64,000 nucleotides of DNA from UBA685 sp049890115 (GTDB lineage: Bacteria > Pseudomonadota > Alphaproteobacteria > Puniceispirillales > Puniceispirillaceae): positions 8,318 to 72,317 of the forward strand of contig JBMHCC010000045.1 in assembly GCA_049890115.1 (NCBI GenBank), given 5' to 3'. Position numbers and translations under genes: made by a program. The notes under the pieces were generated by a model that was given only the letters and a program-made list of their open reading frames with translations, had not been told where the DNA came from and made no database searches. Shown piece after piece: positions 9,408 to 18,581 of this stretch (the first letter of the stretch is position 1; every line of letters starts with the position of its first letter).

Positions 9408-9577
9408 GGTTATTACTTTATGGTCTTATTGCTTTGTTAATTGTGCTGTCTGTATGGCGTGGCACAATATCAGATGGCGCGCGTCCAGAATGGCATCATT
9501 GCAAAGAATCTTTGCTTGAAAAGGTGATTTTTAAAAATTGCACCCTAATTTATGAAGGTGATCAGCAACCAGCTTAG
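9404..9577 (+). CDS. small single-pass membrane protein, unknown function
   Basis: I do not recognise this 57-residue product. It has one hydrophobic segment (about residues 3-18, LLLYGLIALLIVLSVW) followed by a short polar tail containing two cysteines. The ATG overlaps the stop of the UPF0260 gene as ATGA, a typical coupling arrangement, and an in-frame upstream ATG at 9389 lies inside that gene. Its position inside a tightly packed run supports a real gene. The membrane segment would place the tail outside or inside depending on topology, which I cannot decide. Confidence 0.55.
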   Translation: MRLLLYGLIALLIVLSVWRGTISDGARPEWHHCKESLLEKVIFKNCTLIYEGDQQPA

Positions 9578-9596
9578 GCTGAAAAGGGGTTATCTG

Positions 9597-9761
9597 ATGG
9601 GTAAGATGGTGCGAAAAGGTGATTTGCCATCTAAAATCTGTGTCTTTTGCAATCGGCCATTTGACTGGCGCAAAAAATGGGCAAGAGATTGGGACAATGT
9701 TCATTATTGTTCTGAGCGTTGCAAAAGACAGGCCAAAAGCGAAGCACGCAAATCTGCCTAG
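9597..9761 (+). CDS. DUF2256 domain zinc-ribbon-like small protein
   Basis: Small basic protein of 54 residues matching the DUF2256 family: KGDLPSKICVFC at residues 7-18, PFDWRKKW at 21-28 and HYCSERCK at 36-43. Four cysteines (15, 18, 38, 42) form a CxxC...CxxxC pattern that should bind zinc. The ATG at 9597 is preferred over the in-frame ATG at 9552 because family proteins begin shortly before the KGDLP motif. It is the last gene of the run starting at 7723, and its stop overlaps the end of the convergent DNA ligase by four bases. The function of the family is not established; my recollection that it often neighbours photolyase or DNA repair genes is uncertain. Confidence 0.85.
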   Translation: MGKMVRKGDLPSKICVFCNRPFDWRKKWARDWDNVHYCSERCKRQAKSEARKSA

Positions 9762-11341
9762 GGTATCAGCTTCAGTAAATTTGCCACATTATCAGCTTCT
9801 TCAGCATCCTTATCCCATCTGATGGCATGAAAACGCGGAAACCGCATTGCAACCCCGCTTTTATGACGGCGCGATGTGTGGATTGAATCAAATGCCACCT
9901 CAACAACAAGGCGTGGTTCAACCTCTCTGACAGGACCGAATTTATTCACAGTATGGCTGCGAACAAATTTATCAAGACGGCGTAACTCCTCATCAGTAAA
10001 GCCAGAATAAGCCTTTGCCACAGGCACTAAATGCCTGCCATTGCCCTCATCCACCCACGCACCAAAGGTAAAATCAGAATAGAGTGATGAGCGCTTGCCA
10101 TGACCTCTTTGGGCATAGAGAACAACCAAATCAGCTTGCAAGGGATCACGCTTCCATTTCAGCCATTGCCCTTTCACTCGCCCTGATAGATAGGGGCTGT
10201 CCTTTTGTTTTATCATCACCCCTTCAATCAAAGGGTTTTCACGCCCCTTTTGACGGAATGCTGCCACATCTTGCCAGCTTGTTGGTGATAATAACTCAGA
10301 GATATCCAGCCTATCATGTTGTAGGTGGCTGATAAATCTCTCTAGTTTTTGGCGTCGTTCCTGAAGTGGCAGCATGCGAATATCATCCTCACCATCTATC
10401 AGAAAATCATAACAGCGCATAAAAACTGGTTGTCCTTCTTGCATTTTCTTAGATGGTTTTTTGCGATTAAGCCGTTTTTGCAAATCATTAAAACTGCCGA
10501 TGTCATCTGGTCTGCCAGCCAGCAATTCACCATCTAGCGTGCCTTGCCAGCTTGCATCAGTGACCATCTCGGGAAACGCTTGTGATATATCATCACCTGA
10601 GCGAGAAAATAGACGCACCCCATCTGATGCAGAAACAAGCTGGACACGCGCCCCATCCCATTTCCATTCAATCTGACAATCAGCAATAGGATAGTTATCA
10701 AGATCGCCTTCATCAAGCGGATGTGCCAGCATAAGCGGGCGAAACACAGCACGGCCATCTGCTTGTGGTCTGTCTGCCTTGCCTTCTAGCCAGTTAAATA
10801 AATCATCAAATGGCGGCGATAATAAAGGCCAGATTTCCTCAATATCTTCAATTTTTTTATCAAAGCTCTGGGCAATAGCAAGACGCATCAGGCGCGCTGA
10901 TACACCAACACGCAGACCACCTGTTGCCACCTTTAGCAAAGCCCATCTTTGCCTTTGATCCATTGCATCAAGATAATGACGCATGGCCATTTCACTCTCT
11001 TTACGATTAGCATGTAACAAGGTTGTGATAATGGTGCCTAAATCAAAATCATCTGTCTGAGAAGCTGGTTTATCAGGCCATAATAACGACACTGTCTCAG
11101 CCAAATCACCCACAAAATCATAGGATAGCGCGAATAAATCAGCATCACAGCAGCTCGCTGCTAAATCACGGATCATTTTGCCCTTTACATGTGGCAAGCT
11201 CAGATCGCCTGTTATCACAGCCACACCATAACCACGGCTATCACCTGATGTTTGCGACAGCCAATCTGATAGGTAGGCTAATTTTGCATTGCGGCGTGGA
11301 CTAAATACTAACTGTTCCAAAAGGGCAGCAAAACGTCTCAT
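9758..11341 (-). CDS. ATP-dependent DNA ligase (repair-cassette type)
   Basis: Seals DNA nicks using ATP. The adenylation motif KxDG is IEWKWDGARV with the nucleotide-accepting lysine at 227, preceded by an N-terminal DNA-binding domain, and motif V LKWKRD lies near residue 400. The opening MRRFAALLEQLVFSPRRNAKL is characteristic of the ligase in the exonuclease-helicase-phosphoesterase repair cassette. Its start codon overlaps the stop of the exonuclease gene by four bases, so both are translated from one message. The helicase and phosphoesterase of the same cassette lie divergently beyond a GST gene. Length is 527 residues, normal for the family. Confidence 0.93.
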   Translation of the reverse strand: MRRFAALLEQLVFSPRRNAKLAYLSDWLSQTSGDSRGYGVAVITGDLSLPHVKGKMIRDLAASCCDADLFALSYDFVGDLAETVSLLWPDKPASQTDDFDLGTIITTLLHANRKESEMAMRHYLDAMDQRQRWALLKVATGGLRVGVSARLMRLAIAQSFDKKIEDIEEIWPLLSPPFDDLFNWLEGKADRPQADGRAVFRPLMLAHPLDEGDLDNYPIADCQIEWKWDGARVQLVSASDGVRLFSRSGDDISQAFPEMVTDASWQGTLDGELLAGRPDDIGSFNDLQKRLNRKKPSKKMQEGQPVFMRCYDFLIDGEDDIRMLPLQERRQKLERFISHLQHDRLDISELLSPTSWQDVAAFRQKGRENPLIEGVMIKQKDSPYLSGRVKGQWLKWKRDPLQADLVVLYAQRGHGKRSSLYSDFTFGAWVDEGNGRHLVPVAKAYSGFTDEELRRLDKFVRSHTVNKFGPVREVEPRLVVEVAFDSIHTSRRHKSGVAMRFPRFHAIRWDKDAEEADNVANLLKLIP

Positions 11342-12369
11342 TCTTCTGCCTCATCTTCATAGCCAATCAGTGATAACGCTTTGGCAGATATGCCCTGTTT
11401 ACTAAGAGCCAGCACAAGAGCATCTTCATTGCCATGAGTGACCCAGACCTGACGTGCTTTGACCTCTTTGATAGTCATAAGCAAATCATCCCAATCAGCA
11501 TGATCTGATAAGATCAATGGCACCTCAACGCCGCGCTGTCTAGCTCTTGCTTTGACTTGCATCCAGCCAGATGCAAAACAGATAAGCGGGTCAGGTAATC
11601 GCGCTGCCCAACTGCTGCCAAGTGCTGATGGCGGCCCTAGAATAATCTTACCTGCTAAATCAGAATTTGCGACACCACGCCTGCCTGTTGTTGCTGGCAA
11701 AAGCTGCCCTAAATCAACATTTTCACTTTGGTAATAATCGCATAATTTTGCCAAAGCACCATGAATGTAAATTGGCTCATCATAACCTGTTTTACGCAAT
11801 AAGGTGATAACACGTTGCGCCTTACCAAGCGCATAGGCACCGATAAAACAACTGCGTTCTGGAAATAGCTGGCGTATTTTCATCAGTTTCGCAATTTCAT
11901 CTGCTGGTTCTGGATGACGAAAAACAGGCAAGCCAAACGTCGCCTCTGTAATGAAAATATCACAAGGAACCACATCAAAAGGCGCACAGGATGGATCATA
12001 TTTTCGCTTATAATCACCAGCTGCGATGATGCGCGTCCCCTGATAATCTAGGATGATTTGCGCACTACCAAGCACATGACCTGCTGATGCCAGAGTGAGC
12101 CTCGCCCCGCCTATTTCAATAGGTTGATGATACTCAAGACCAATGGTTTCACTTGCAAAATCAGCCCCATAACGCAACGCCATAATGGCAAGCGTTTGCG
12201 GCGTGGCTATAACCTTATGATGGCCAGCTCTGGCATGATCAGCGTGACCATGCGTGATCAGCGCGTTTTTGACAGGACGAACAGGGTCAATATAAGCATC
12301 TAGCGGCTTAACATAGACCCCCTCACCTCTAACCTCTATCCAGCTATGTGAAATCGCTTCATCTGCCAT
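11338..12369 (-). CDS. ligase-associated DNA exonuclease (metallo-beta-lactamase/beta-CASP fold)
   Basis: Predicted nuclease related to SNM1/Artemis and mRNA 3'-end processing factors. The metal-binding motif HGHADH lies at residues 40-45, AAGDYKR supplies a further metal ligand near the middle, and a histidine in VTHGNED near the C-terminus completes the beta-CASP pattern. At 343 residues it has the usual length. It is translationally coupled to the DNA ligase downstream (four-base overlap), which is the diagnostic neighbour of this family. The gene pair should act in DNA end processing and sealing; the substrate in vivo is inferred from the family. Confidence 0.92.
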   Translation of the reverse strand: MADEAISHSWIEVRGEGVYVKPLDAYIDPVRPVKNALITHGHADHARAGHHKVIATPQTLAIMALRYGADFASETIGLEYHQPIEIGGARLTLASAGHVLGSAQIILDYQGTRIIAAGDYKRKYDPSCAPFDVVPCDIFITEATFGLPVFRHPEPADEIAKLMKIRQLFPERSCFIGAYALGKAQRVITLLRKTGYDEPIYIHGALAKLCDYYQSENVDLGQLLPATTGRRGVANSDLAGKIILGPPSALGSSWAARLPDPLICFASGWMQVKARARQRGVEVPLILSDHADWDDLLMTIKEVKARQVWVTHGNEDALVLALSKQGISAKALSLIGYEDEAEE

Positions 12370-12388
12370 TTTCTAATGCGATAAAAAT

Positions 12389-13078
12389 CTAGCCTTTCAT
12401 GCCGAACATTTTGTTCCATGCATCGCCAGACAGATCACGCAAATCAGCCCGAAATTCCTGACCAGCTTTCATGCCGTTCTCGACACCTTTATGGCTAAAC
12501 ATGCGTGCCCGCCAGGCGCTCACATGCGGATAATCTTCTATTGTGACACCTTGATCATAATAGGTTCTCGTCCACGGGAAGATTGCGATATCAGCAATGC
12601 TCATCTCATTGCCAACGAGATAATCACCTGCTTTTTGCAAGCGTCTTTCCAAAACACCATAAAGGCGGTTTGCTTCATTTTCATAGCGTTCAATTGCATA
12701 AGGGACTTTTTCTTTGGCGTATTTGGTAAAATGATGCGCCTGACCAAGCATGGGACCAAATCCGCCCATTTGCCACATTAGCCACTCTGTCACAGCAATT
12801 TTACCGCGCTCATCTTGTGGCATCAGCTTGCCTGTTTTCTGAGCCAGATACAGCAGAATAGCGCCTGATTCAAAAACGCTAACAGCTTCGCCATCTGGAC
12901 CATCAGGATCAATGATAGCAGGCATTCTATTATTTGGCGAAAAAGCCAGGAATTCTGGTGCAAATTGGTCACCTTTGCCAATATTGATCATCTTTAATTC
13001 ATAAGGCAGCTCTAACATCTCTAGCGCGATAGAGATTTTGTGACCATTAGGTGTTGGCCAGAAATAAAGTTCGATCAT
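12389..13078 (-). CDS. glutathione S-transferase family protein
   Basis: GST-fold protein of 229 residues, similar to the YfcG/YghU-type bacterial enzymes. The thioredoxin-like N-terminal domain begins IELYFWPTPNGHKIS, where the TPNG turn marks this subgroup, and contains ESGAILLYLA, the conserved glutathione-binding E-S pair. The all-helical C-terminal domain follows. I place the start at 13078 because a GGAG element lies 11 bases upstream and the family begins at this point; a longer frame to 13138 adds an unrelated leader. It ends about 20 bases from the exonuclease start and splits the ligase cassette in two. Whether it has peroxidase or disulfide-reductase activity is unknown. Confidence 0.88.
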   Translation of the reverse strand: MIELYFWPTPNGHKISIALEMLELPYELKMINIGKGDQFAPEFLAFSPNNRMPAIIDPDGPDGEAVSVFESGAILLYLAQKTGKLMPQDERGKIAVTEWLMWQMGGFGPMLGQAHHFTKYAKEKVPYAIERYENEANRLYGVLERRLQKAGDYLVGNEMSIADIAIFPWTRTYYDQGVTIEDYPHVSAWRARMFSHKGVENGMKAGQEFRADLRDLSGDAWNKMFGMKG

Positions 13079-13182
13079 TGTAATGAAATCTCCAAAAAAA
13101 ATAGGACAGCTTGCTGGACAAGTTATATACCCAAACATAAGTCAATCTGGATTATATTCTAGTTAAGTTTTAGATTCTATTT

Positions 13183-15636
13183 ATGCCGAACTCAATGCGC
13201 ACAAGCACAGCTTTGTTACCTGATTTATTTGCTAATTGGTTTGCCACAAAAGGCTGGCAACCTCATCCGCATCAGCTAGAGATGCTGGAAAACTGGCAAA
13301 ATGGGCGTTCTGCTTTGTTAATTGCGCCAACTGGTGCAGGTAAAACCTTGTCAGGCTTTCTGCCGACGCTGGTGGATTTGCATAAGCAAATGGCAGCAGC
13401 AGGTGATCAGCTGCCAGATGGCATTCATACGATTTATGTGTCGCCATTAAAGGCATTGGCAACTGATATAGCACGCAATCTCACTGCACCTGTTGCTGAA
13501 ATGGGTATTGATATTGCAATAGAAACAAGAACGGGTGATACCCCGCAGGCAAAACGAAATCGCCAGCGGCAAAAACCACCTCATATATTGCTAACCACCC
13601 CTGAATCTCTGGAATTAATGCTTGCCTGGCCAGAGGCAGAACAAATTTTTGGCAGTCTGAAATCTGTGGTGATTGATGAAATTCATGCTTTATCAGGCAC
13701 GAAACGCGGTGATTTATTATCACTTAGTCTGGCAAGATTGCGTTCAATGACCACAAAATTACGCATGTGTGGCCTATCTGCCACTGTCGCTAATCCTGAT
13801 ATTTTTGCTGGCTTGCTTGCTGATGATCCCAAAGATGTTACGATTTTCAAACCAGCTTTGGTAAAAGATATTCACATCAGTATGTTACAAGCCCAAGAAG
13901 AGCTGCCTTGGGCAGGTCATTCAGCGCATTATGCCTTGTTTGAAATTTATGAATATCTGCGCAATCACAATAAAACGCTGATTTTTGTCAATACCAGAGC
14001 GCAAGCAGAATTACTGTTTCAAGCTTTATGGATGATGAATGATGATAATCTGAAAATCGGACTGCATCATGGCTCATTAGATGTTGCTCAAAGACGTAAA
14101 GTCGAAGCCTATATGGCAAAAGGAGCGCTTGATGCTGTGGTGGCCACATCATCTTTGGATCTCGGCATTGACTGGGCAGATATCGATCTGGTCATCCAGA
14201 TTGGCGCACCCAAGGGGGTATCACGGCTGGTGCAACGTATTGGGCGTGCTGGCCACAGGCTGGATCAGCCATCCAAAGCTGTGTTGGTGCCAGCGAACAG
14301 GTTCGAGGTATTAGAATGTATCGCTGCGATTGAATGTGTGAAATCATTACAATTAGATGATAGCCCGCCTCATGATGGGGCATTGGATGTGCTAGCACAA
14401 CATATTGTCGGCATAGCCGTTGCTGGCCCTTTTGATGCTGATAGCCTATACCAACAAGTTATCAAAGCACCACCCTATGCCACCCTTACCAGAGATAGCT
14501 TTGATGAGGTGCTAGATTTTGTCGCAACTGGCGGCTATGCCTTGCAGCATTACAGCCAATTTCACAGGCTGGTAAAAGGCATTGATGGCTTATGGCGTAT
14601 CGCTAATCCACAGGTGGCACAAAGATGGCGCATGAATATTGGCACCATTGTTGAAACAGTCACAATGAAGGTAAAGCTGAAATCTGGTCCTGTTCTGGGT
14701 GAAATTGAAGAATATTTTGTCCAGAATTTAACAGCTGGCGATCATTTTATCTTTGCCGGTCGCATGTTGGAATATCGCGGCATTAAAGCCAATATGGTTG
14801 AAACCACTTTATCAACTGCCAGCGAACCAAAAGTGCCTGCCTATGCTGGTGGTCGCCTGCCGCTATCGCAAAACTTAGCCGATACTGTGCGTGCTGTTTT
14901 GCAAGATGAAAGCCGTTGGCGCCACTTACCAGATGATGTCTCATGGTGGCTGAATTTACAAAAGAGACGCTCTGGCATTCCTGGCAAGGATAAATTGCTG
15001 GTTGAAAGCTTCAAGCGTGGTCAGAAATATTACCTTGTTGCCTATTGCTTTGAAGGTCGCAATGCGCATCAAACACTTGGCATGTTATTGACCAAACGCA
15101 TGGAAAGAATGGGGTTTGGGCCACTTGGCTTTGTGGCGACAGATTATGCTGTTGCTGTCTGGTCTGTTTATCCTGCCAAACAGCCAGAGGCGCTGTTTCA
15201 CCCTGATTTATTAGGTGATGATTTAGAAGAATGGATGGCAGAATCAACTATGTTGAAACGGTCATTTCGCGCTGTTGCGACCATTGCTGGCTTGTTGGAA
15301 AAACGCCTGCCTGGCCAGGAAAAAACAGGCAAGCAAATGACTGTCAATTCAGATCTTATCTATGATGTATTACGCCGTCATCAACCAGATCACCTGTTGT
15401 TAAAAGCAACTGCTCAGGATGCTGCAAGAGGTCTGACAGATATCCGCCGTCTATCAGATATGCTTGCACGTTTTTCAGACAAAATAGATTTCTGGGAATT
15501 AGATTATATTAGCCCAATGGCTGTGCCATTAATGCTAGAGGTTGGGCGCGAATCTGTAACAGCAAGTGGTGTCGAAGTGTTGCTAGAAGAATTGCAAGAT
15601 GAGCTTTTACAAGAAATGCAGGCATTAACGCAATGA
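13183..15636 (+). CDS. ligase-associated DEXH-box helicase (Lhr core type)
   Basis: Superfamily 2 helicase of the Lhr-core group, predicted to unwind or remodel nucleic acid for the associated ligase and nucleases. Walker A APTGAGKT is at residues 48-55, the DEIH box at 165-168, SAT at 199-201 and motif VI QRIGRAGH near 349-356. The C-terminal half is the Lhr winged-helix and beta-barrel region. The length of 817 residues equals the short cassette form rather than full-length Lhr (about 1,500). Its stop overlaps the start of the phosphoesterase gene by four bases. The 104-base gap to the divergent GST start probably carries promoters for both directions. Confidence 0.94.
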   Translation: MPNSMRTSTALLPDLFANWFATKGWQPHPHQLEMLENWQNGRSALLIAPTGAGKTLSGFLPTLVDLHKQMAAAGDQLPDGIHTIYVSPLKALATDIARNLTAPVAEMGIDIAIETRTGDTPQAKRNRQRQKPPHILLTTPESLELMLAWPEAEQIFGSLKSVVIDEIHALSGTKRGDLLSLSLARLRSMTTKLRMCGLSATVANPDIFAGLLADDPKDVTIFKPALVKDIHISMLQAQEELPWAGHSAHYALFEIYEYLRNHNKTLIFVNTRAQAELLFQALWMMNDDNLKIGLHHGSLDVAQRRKVEAYMAKGALDAVVATSSLDLGIDWADIDLVIQIGAPKGVSRLVQRIGRAGHRLDQPSKAVLVPANRFEVLECIAAIECVKSLQLDDSPPHDGALDVLAQHIVGIAVAGPFDADSLYQQVIKAPPYATLTRDSFDEVLDFVATGGYALQHYSQFHRLVKGIDGLWRIANPQVAQRWRMNIGTIVETVTMKVKLKSGPVLGEIEEYFVQNLTAGDHFIFAGRMLEYRGIKANMVETTLSTASEPKVPAYAGGRLPLSQNLADTVRAVLQDESRWRHLPDDVSWWLNLQKRRSGIPGKDKLLVESFKRGQKYYLVAYCFEGRNAHQTLGMLLTKRMERMGFGPLGFVATDYAVAVWSVYPAKQPEALFHPDLLGDDLEEWMAESTMLKRSFRAVATIAGLLEKRLPGQEKTGKQMTVNSDLIYDVLRRHQPDHLLLKATAQDAARGLTDIRRLSDMLARFSDKIDFWELDYISPMAVPLMLEVGRESVTASGVEVLLEELQDELLQEMQALTQ

Positions 15637-16328
15637 CAGCTCAAGACACAATTCAGGTAAGATTTCATGGCCATGATTTATTATTATGCGCTGATGGCAC
15701 AATTTTTTTCCCCGACAAACATTATCTGCTGGTATCTGATTTACATCTAGAAAAAGGAGCAGCTCTATCGACAGCAGCGCCAATTCCGCAATTTGATACA
15801 GCTGACACGCTGGCGCGGCTACAAACAACAATAACCAGATTTAACCCGCAAAAAATCATCTGCCTTGGTGATAGCTTTCATAGCAACGAACGTGCCTTTC
15901 GCATGCCAGCAACCTATAGTGACCAGTTACAGAAAATGGGGGAACTGGCCGAATTTATCTGGATCACAGGCAATCATGACAGCATCTTGCCAGACCGCCT
16001 TCCTGGCAAGATCTATACTGATTATCAGATTGATAATCTCAGGCTTACTCATGAAGCTGATAATCTGCCAATGACACCAACCTTATCCGGGCATTTTCAT
16101 CCAAAGGCACGCATTAAATTACGTGCCCGCCATTTATCAACACGCTGTTTTGTCCAAAATAGCTTGAATATTATCATGCCTGCCTTTGGCAGCTATACAG
16201 GCGGCCTTAATATTATTGATAAAGCATTTGCCCCTTTTATCGACAAGCAGACACGCCTTTATCTATGTCATGATAACCGCATTTATGGGCTGCCATTTAA
16301 AGCTGCAAAATTAACAAAATCGCTATAA
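15633..16328 (+). CDS. pdeM: ligase-associated metallophosphoesterase PdeM
   Basis: Calcineurin-like phosphoesterase of the DNA repair cassette. The two-metal site is complete: DLH at residues 36-38, GD at 79-80, GNHD at 113-116 and GHFHP at 153-157. Its 231 residues agree with the family. It overlaps the helicase stop by four bases, which with the ligase-exonuclease pair gives all four members of the known cassette within 6.6 kb. It presumably hydrolyses phosphodiester bonds in DNA; this is inferred from the family and neighbours rather than visible in the sequence. Confidence 0.93.
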   Translation: MTAQDTIQVRFHGHDLLLCADGTIFFPDKHYLLVSDLHLEKGAALSTAAPIPQFDTADTLARLQTTITRFNPQKIICLGDSFHSNERAFRMPATYSDQLQKMGELAEFIWITGNHDSILPDRLPGKIYTDYQIDNLRLTHEADNLPMTPTLSGHFHPKARIKLRARHLSTRCFVQNSLNIIMPAFGSYTGGLNIIDKAFAPFIDKQTRLYLCHDNRIYGLPFKAAKLTKSL

Positions 16329-16357
16329 CTGACAATGAATAATATTAGATAAAGTTT

Positions 16358-16385
16358 AAATCCGCATGGTGGAAAGACCCGTATA
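16358..16385 (+). promoter_or_regulatory. candidate ECF (RpoE-ChrR type) promoter of the lipid operon
   Basis: A -35-like AAATCC at 16358-16363 is followed after 16 bases by CGTATA at 16380-16385. The spacing and the CGTA -10 equal those of two better matches at 19817 and 22405, but the -35 is degenerate (consensus TGATCC as I recall it). The ATG of the FAD oxidoreductase lies 37 bases downstream. Confidence 0.4.
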
Positions 16386-16421
16386 AGTGATTATAATTAA
16401 TAAGGTATTTTGAGGGACATT

Positions 16422-17726
16422 ATGCGTATTGCGGTTATCGGCGCCGGCATTTCTGGGCTAGGAGCAGCCTGGTTATTATCACAAGATCATCAGGTTCGGG
16501 TTTTTGAAAAGCAATCACGCATAGGCGGTCATTCAAACACTGTCGATGTGTCTTTTGGTGATGTTGCTGTTCCCGTTGATACTGGTTTTATTGTTTATAA
16601 TGAGCTGAATTATCCCAATTTAATTGGCTTATTTGATAGCCTAGATGTCGCCACCAAAGGCTCGCAGATGTCTTTTTCTGTCTCTTTGCGTGATAAGAGC
16701 CTTGAATATGAGGGCTCATTACGCGGCCTTGTGGCTCAGCCAGAGAATCTATTCAAACCACAATATTGGTCAATGCTGAATGGTCTTCGTCAATTCTATG
16801 CTCGTGCTTATGATTATAGCCTTGAGACTGATGAAACTGAGACATTAGGCGCATTTATAAAACGTCATCAATTCTCACAGTCCTTTATTGATGATCATTT
16901 GCTGCCAATGGGGGCTGCTATTTGGTCATGCCCTGCTGATACGATGCTTGAATTTCCAGCGCGATCATTCATTCAATTTATGCAAAATCACAAATTGATG
17001 AATTATATAGACCGTCCGACATGGCGGACTGTTGCTGGTGGGTCACGCAATTATGTAAAAAAGCTAATAGATGCCTTGGATGGGCAAATCGAAACTGATG
17101 CCACTATCACAGCTGTCAAGCGCCAATCATCTGGCGTTATCTTATCCATTGCCGGTGAAGGCGATATTTATTTTGATAAAGTCATTATGGCTGGTCATGC
17201 TGATGAGATGTTGCCATTGATAGAAGATGCCACTGATACAGAAAGAGAGCTGTTATCAAGCTTCACCTTCCAACCAAATGAAGTTATTCTGCATTCAGAC
17301 CCCTCTTTGATGCCAAAACGCAAAGCAGCATGGGCAGCGTGGAATTATCTGACATCAAAAGATGAGAATCCGAATTTATCTGTGACCTATTGGATGAATA
17401 AATTGCAATCGATTGATAATCGCTATCCATTATTTGTCACGCTCAACCCGTTTCAAGCACCGGCACCATCTTTGACACATCGTCATTTTTCCTATGATCA
17501 CCCCGTTTTTGATGCCAAAGCGATAAAAGCACAGGCAAGGCTTGGTGAAATTCAAGGCCAAAACCATATTTATCATTGTGGTGCCTGGACAAAATATGGT
17601 TTCCATGAAGATGGTCTTAGCTCTGCTGTTCGGGTTGCCAAATCGCTTGGCGCATCGATACCGTGGGATAGCCCAACAGAGCATTGGCATGAACCTGAAG
17701 CAATGAATGAGCGTCTTCAAGCATAG
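16422..17726 (+). CDS. FAD-dependent oxidoreductase, COG2907 type
   Basis: Amine-oxidase-like flavoprotein of the COG2907 family. The FAD motif GAGISGLGAAWLL begins at residue 7 and is followed by the family's FEKQSRIGGHSNTV segment; the C-terminal flavin-binding part contains FHEDGLSSAVRVAKSLG. The start at 16422 has GAGGGA at a good distance; an upstream TTG at 16410 does not. Length is 434 residues. It is followed without a gap by a DUF1365 gene and a Cfa-type methyltransferase, a trio seen in many proteobacteria. In Rhodobacter, members of this set belong to the RpoE-ChrR singlet-oxygen response and are tied to unusual membrane fatty acids. The reaction is probably oxidation or desaturation of an acyl chain, which is an inference. 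Confidence 0.9.
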   Translation: MRIAVIGAGISGLGAAWLLSQDHQVRVFEKQSRIGGHSNTVDVSFGDVAVPVDTGFIVYNELNYPNLIGLFDSLDVATKGSQMSFSVSLRDKSLEYEGSLRGLVAQPENLFKPQYWSMLNGLRQFYARAYDYSLETDETETLGAFIKRHQFSQSFIDDHLLPMGAAIWSCPADTMLEFPARSFIQFMQNHKLMNYIDRPTWRTVAGGSRNYVKKLIDALDGQIETDATITAVKRQSSGVILSIAGEGDIYFDKVIMAGHADEMLPLIEDATDTERELLSSFTFQPNEVILHSDPSLMPKRKAAWAAWNYLTSKDENPNLSVTYWMNKLQSIDNRYPLFVTLNPFQAPAPSLTHRHFSYDHPVFDAKAIKAQARLGEIQGQNHIYHCGAWTKYGFHEDGLSSAVRVAKSLGASIPWDSPTEHWHEPEAMNERLQA

Positions 17727-18581
17727 ATGACGATTTTGGGGGCTGGAAATATGGGAGTAAACAAAGACAGAGATGACAGGGATGCCTGCCAGCTTGTTTT
17801 GTCTGATATTCATCATACCAGACATAGCCCGAAGCCACATTTTCTAAAACGCCCTGGGCTGTCTTTGCTTATCGATCTTGACCACCTAGAACAAGCAGCA
17901 AAGCAATCTTGGTTCTTTTCAGTTGGACGCCTCAACCTGTTATCATTTTACCCGTCAGATTATGGGTGTTTTCATAAATCAGCCAAGCAGATTGAAAAGG
18001 CAGATGATCTGGCTTCTTATATCAGGTCTCTTGCAAAAGATTACGGTGTCTCTCACCCGTTGGGACGTATTGAGCTACTGACTTTTCCGCGCATAATGGG
18101 CGTTAGCTTTAATCCCTTATCTGTTTATCGCTGTTTTGACCAAGATAATCAGCTACGATTGGTGGTCTATGAGGTACATAACACCTTTGGTGAAGCCCAT
18201 AGCTATGTTGGCATCTGTGATGAAAAAGGCAGAGCCTCTTTACATGAAACAGATAAGATTTTTCATGTGTCGCCCTTTTTCGATGTGCAAGGGCAATATC
18301 AGTTACTTGTCAGCCAAAGAGAAGATGATTACCGTTTAATCATAAGATACCGGCGTGAAGGACAACTTGCTTTGACAGCAACTTTAAGAGGCAGCATTAC
18401 CAGCATGACAGGCCTATCTATCCTGTCATCTCTTGTGAAAACAAGACAATGGCCTATGCGGCCTTGGTTCGCCATCCATGTTGAAGCAGCAAAGCTATTT
18501 TTCAAACGGCTTACCTATTTTTCAAAGCCAGAACCCCCATCACATCCCCATTCTTTATCATCAGCAAAAGGACCAAGATGA
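17727..18581 (+). CDS. DUF1365 domain-containing protein
   Basis: Member of the DUF1365 (COG3496) family of unknown biochemistry. Recognisable family segments are RHSPKPHFLKR near residue 32, FYPSDYGCF, the core FPRIMGVSFNPLSVYRCF around residues 114-131, and VYEVHNTFGEAHSY further on. The ATG at 17727 abuts the stop of the oxidoreductase; an in-frame ATG at 17751, preceded by GGGGGCTGGA, may be the true start. It overlaps the methyltransferase gene by four bases, so the three genes form one operon. In other bacteria the family always keeps this company, suggesting a shared job in fatty acid modification. Confidence 0.9.
   Translation: MTILGAGNMGVNKDRDDRDACQLVLSDIHHTRHSPKPHFLKRPGLSLLIDLDHLEQAAKQSWFFSVGRLNLLSFYPSDYGCFHKSAKQIEKADDLASYIRSLAKDYGVSHPLGRIELLTFPRIMGVSFNPLSVYRCFDQDNQLRLVVYEVHNTFGEAHSYVGICDEKGRASLHETDKIFHVSPFFDVQGQYQLLVSQREDDYRLIIRYRREGQLALTATLRGSITSMTGLSILSSLVKTRQWPMRPWFAIHVEAAKLFFKRLTYFSKPEPPSHPHSLSSAKGPR

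Noticed and set aside
17430..17840. 136-codon minus-strand open frame across the COG2907-DUF1365 junction
   Set aside because: Antisense to two recognisable genes with overlapping coding sequence and no domain.
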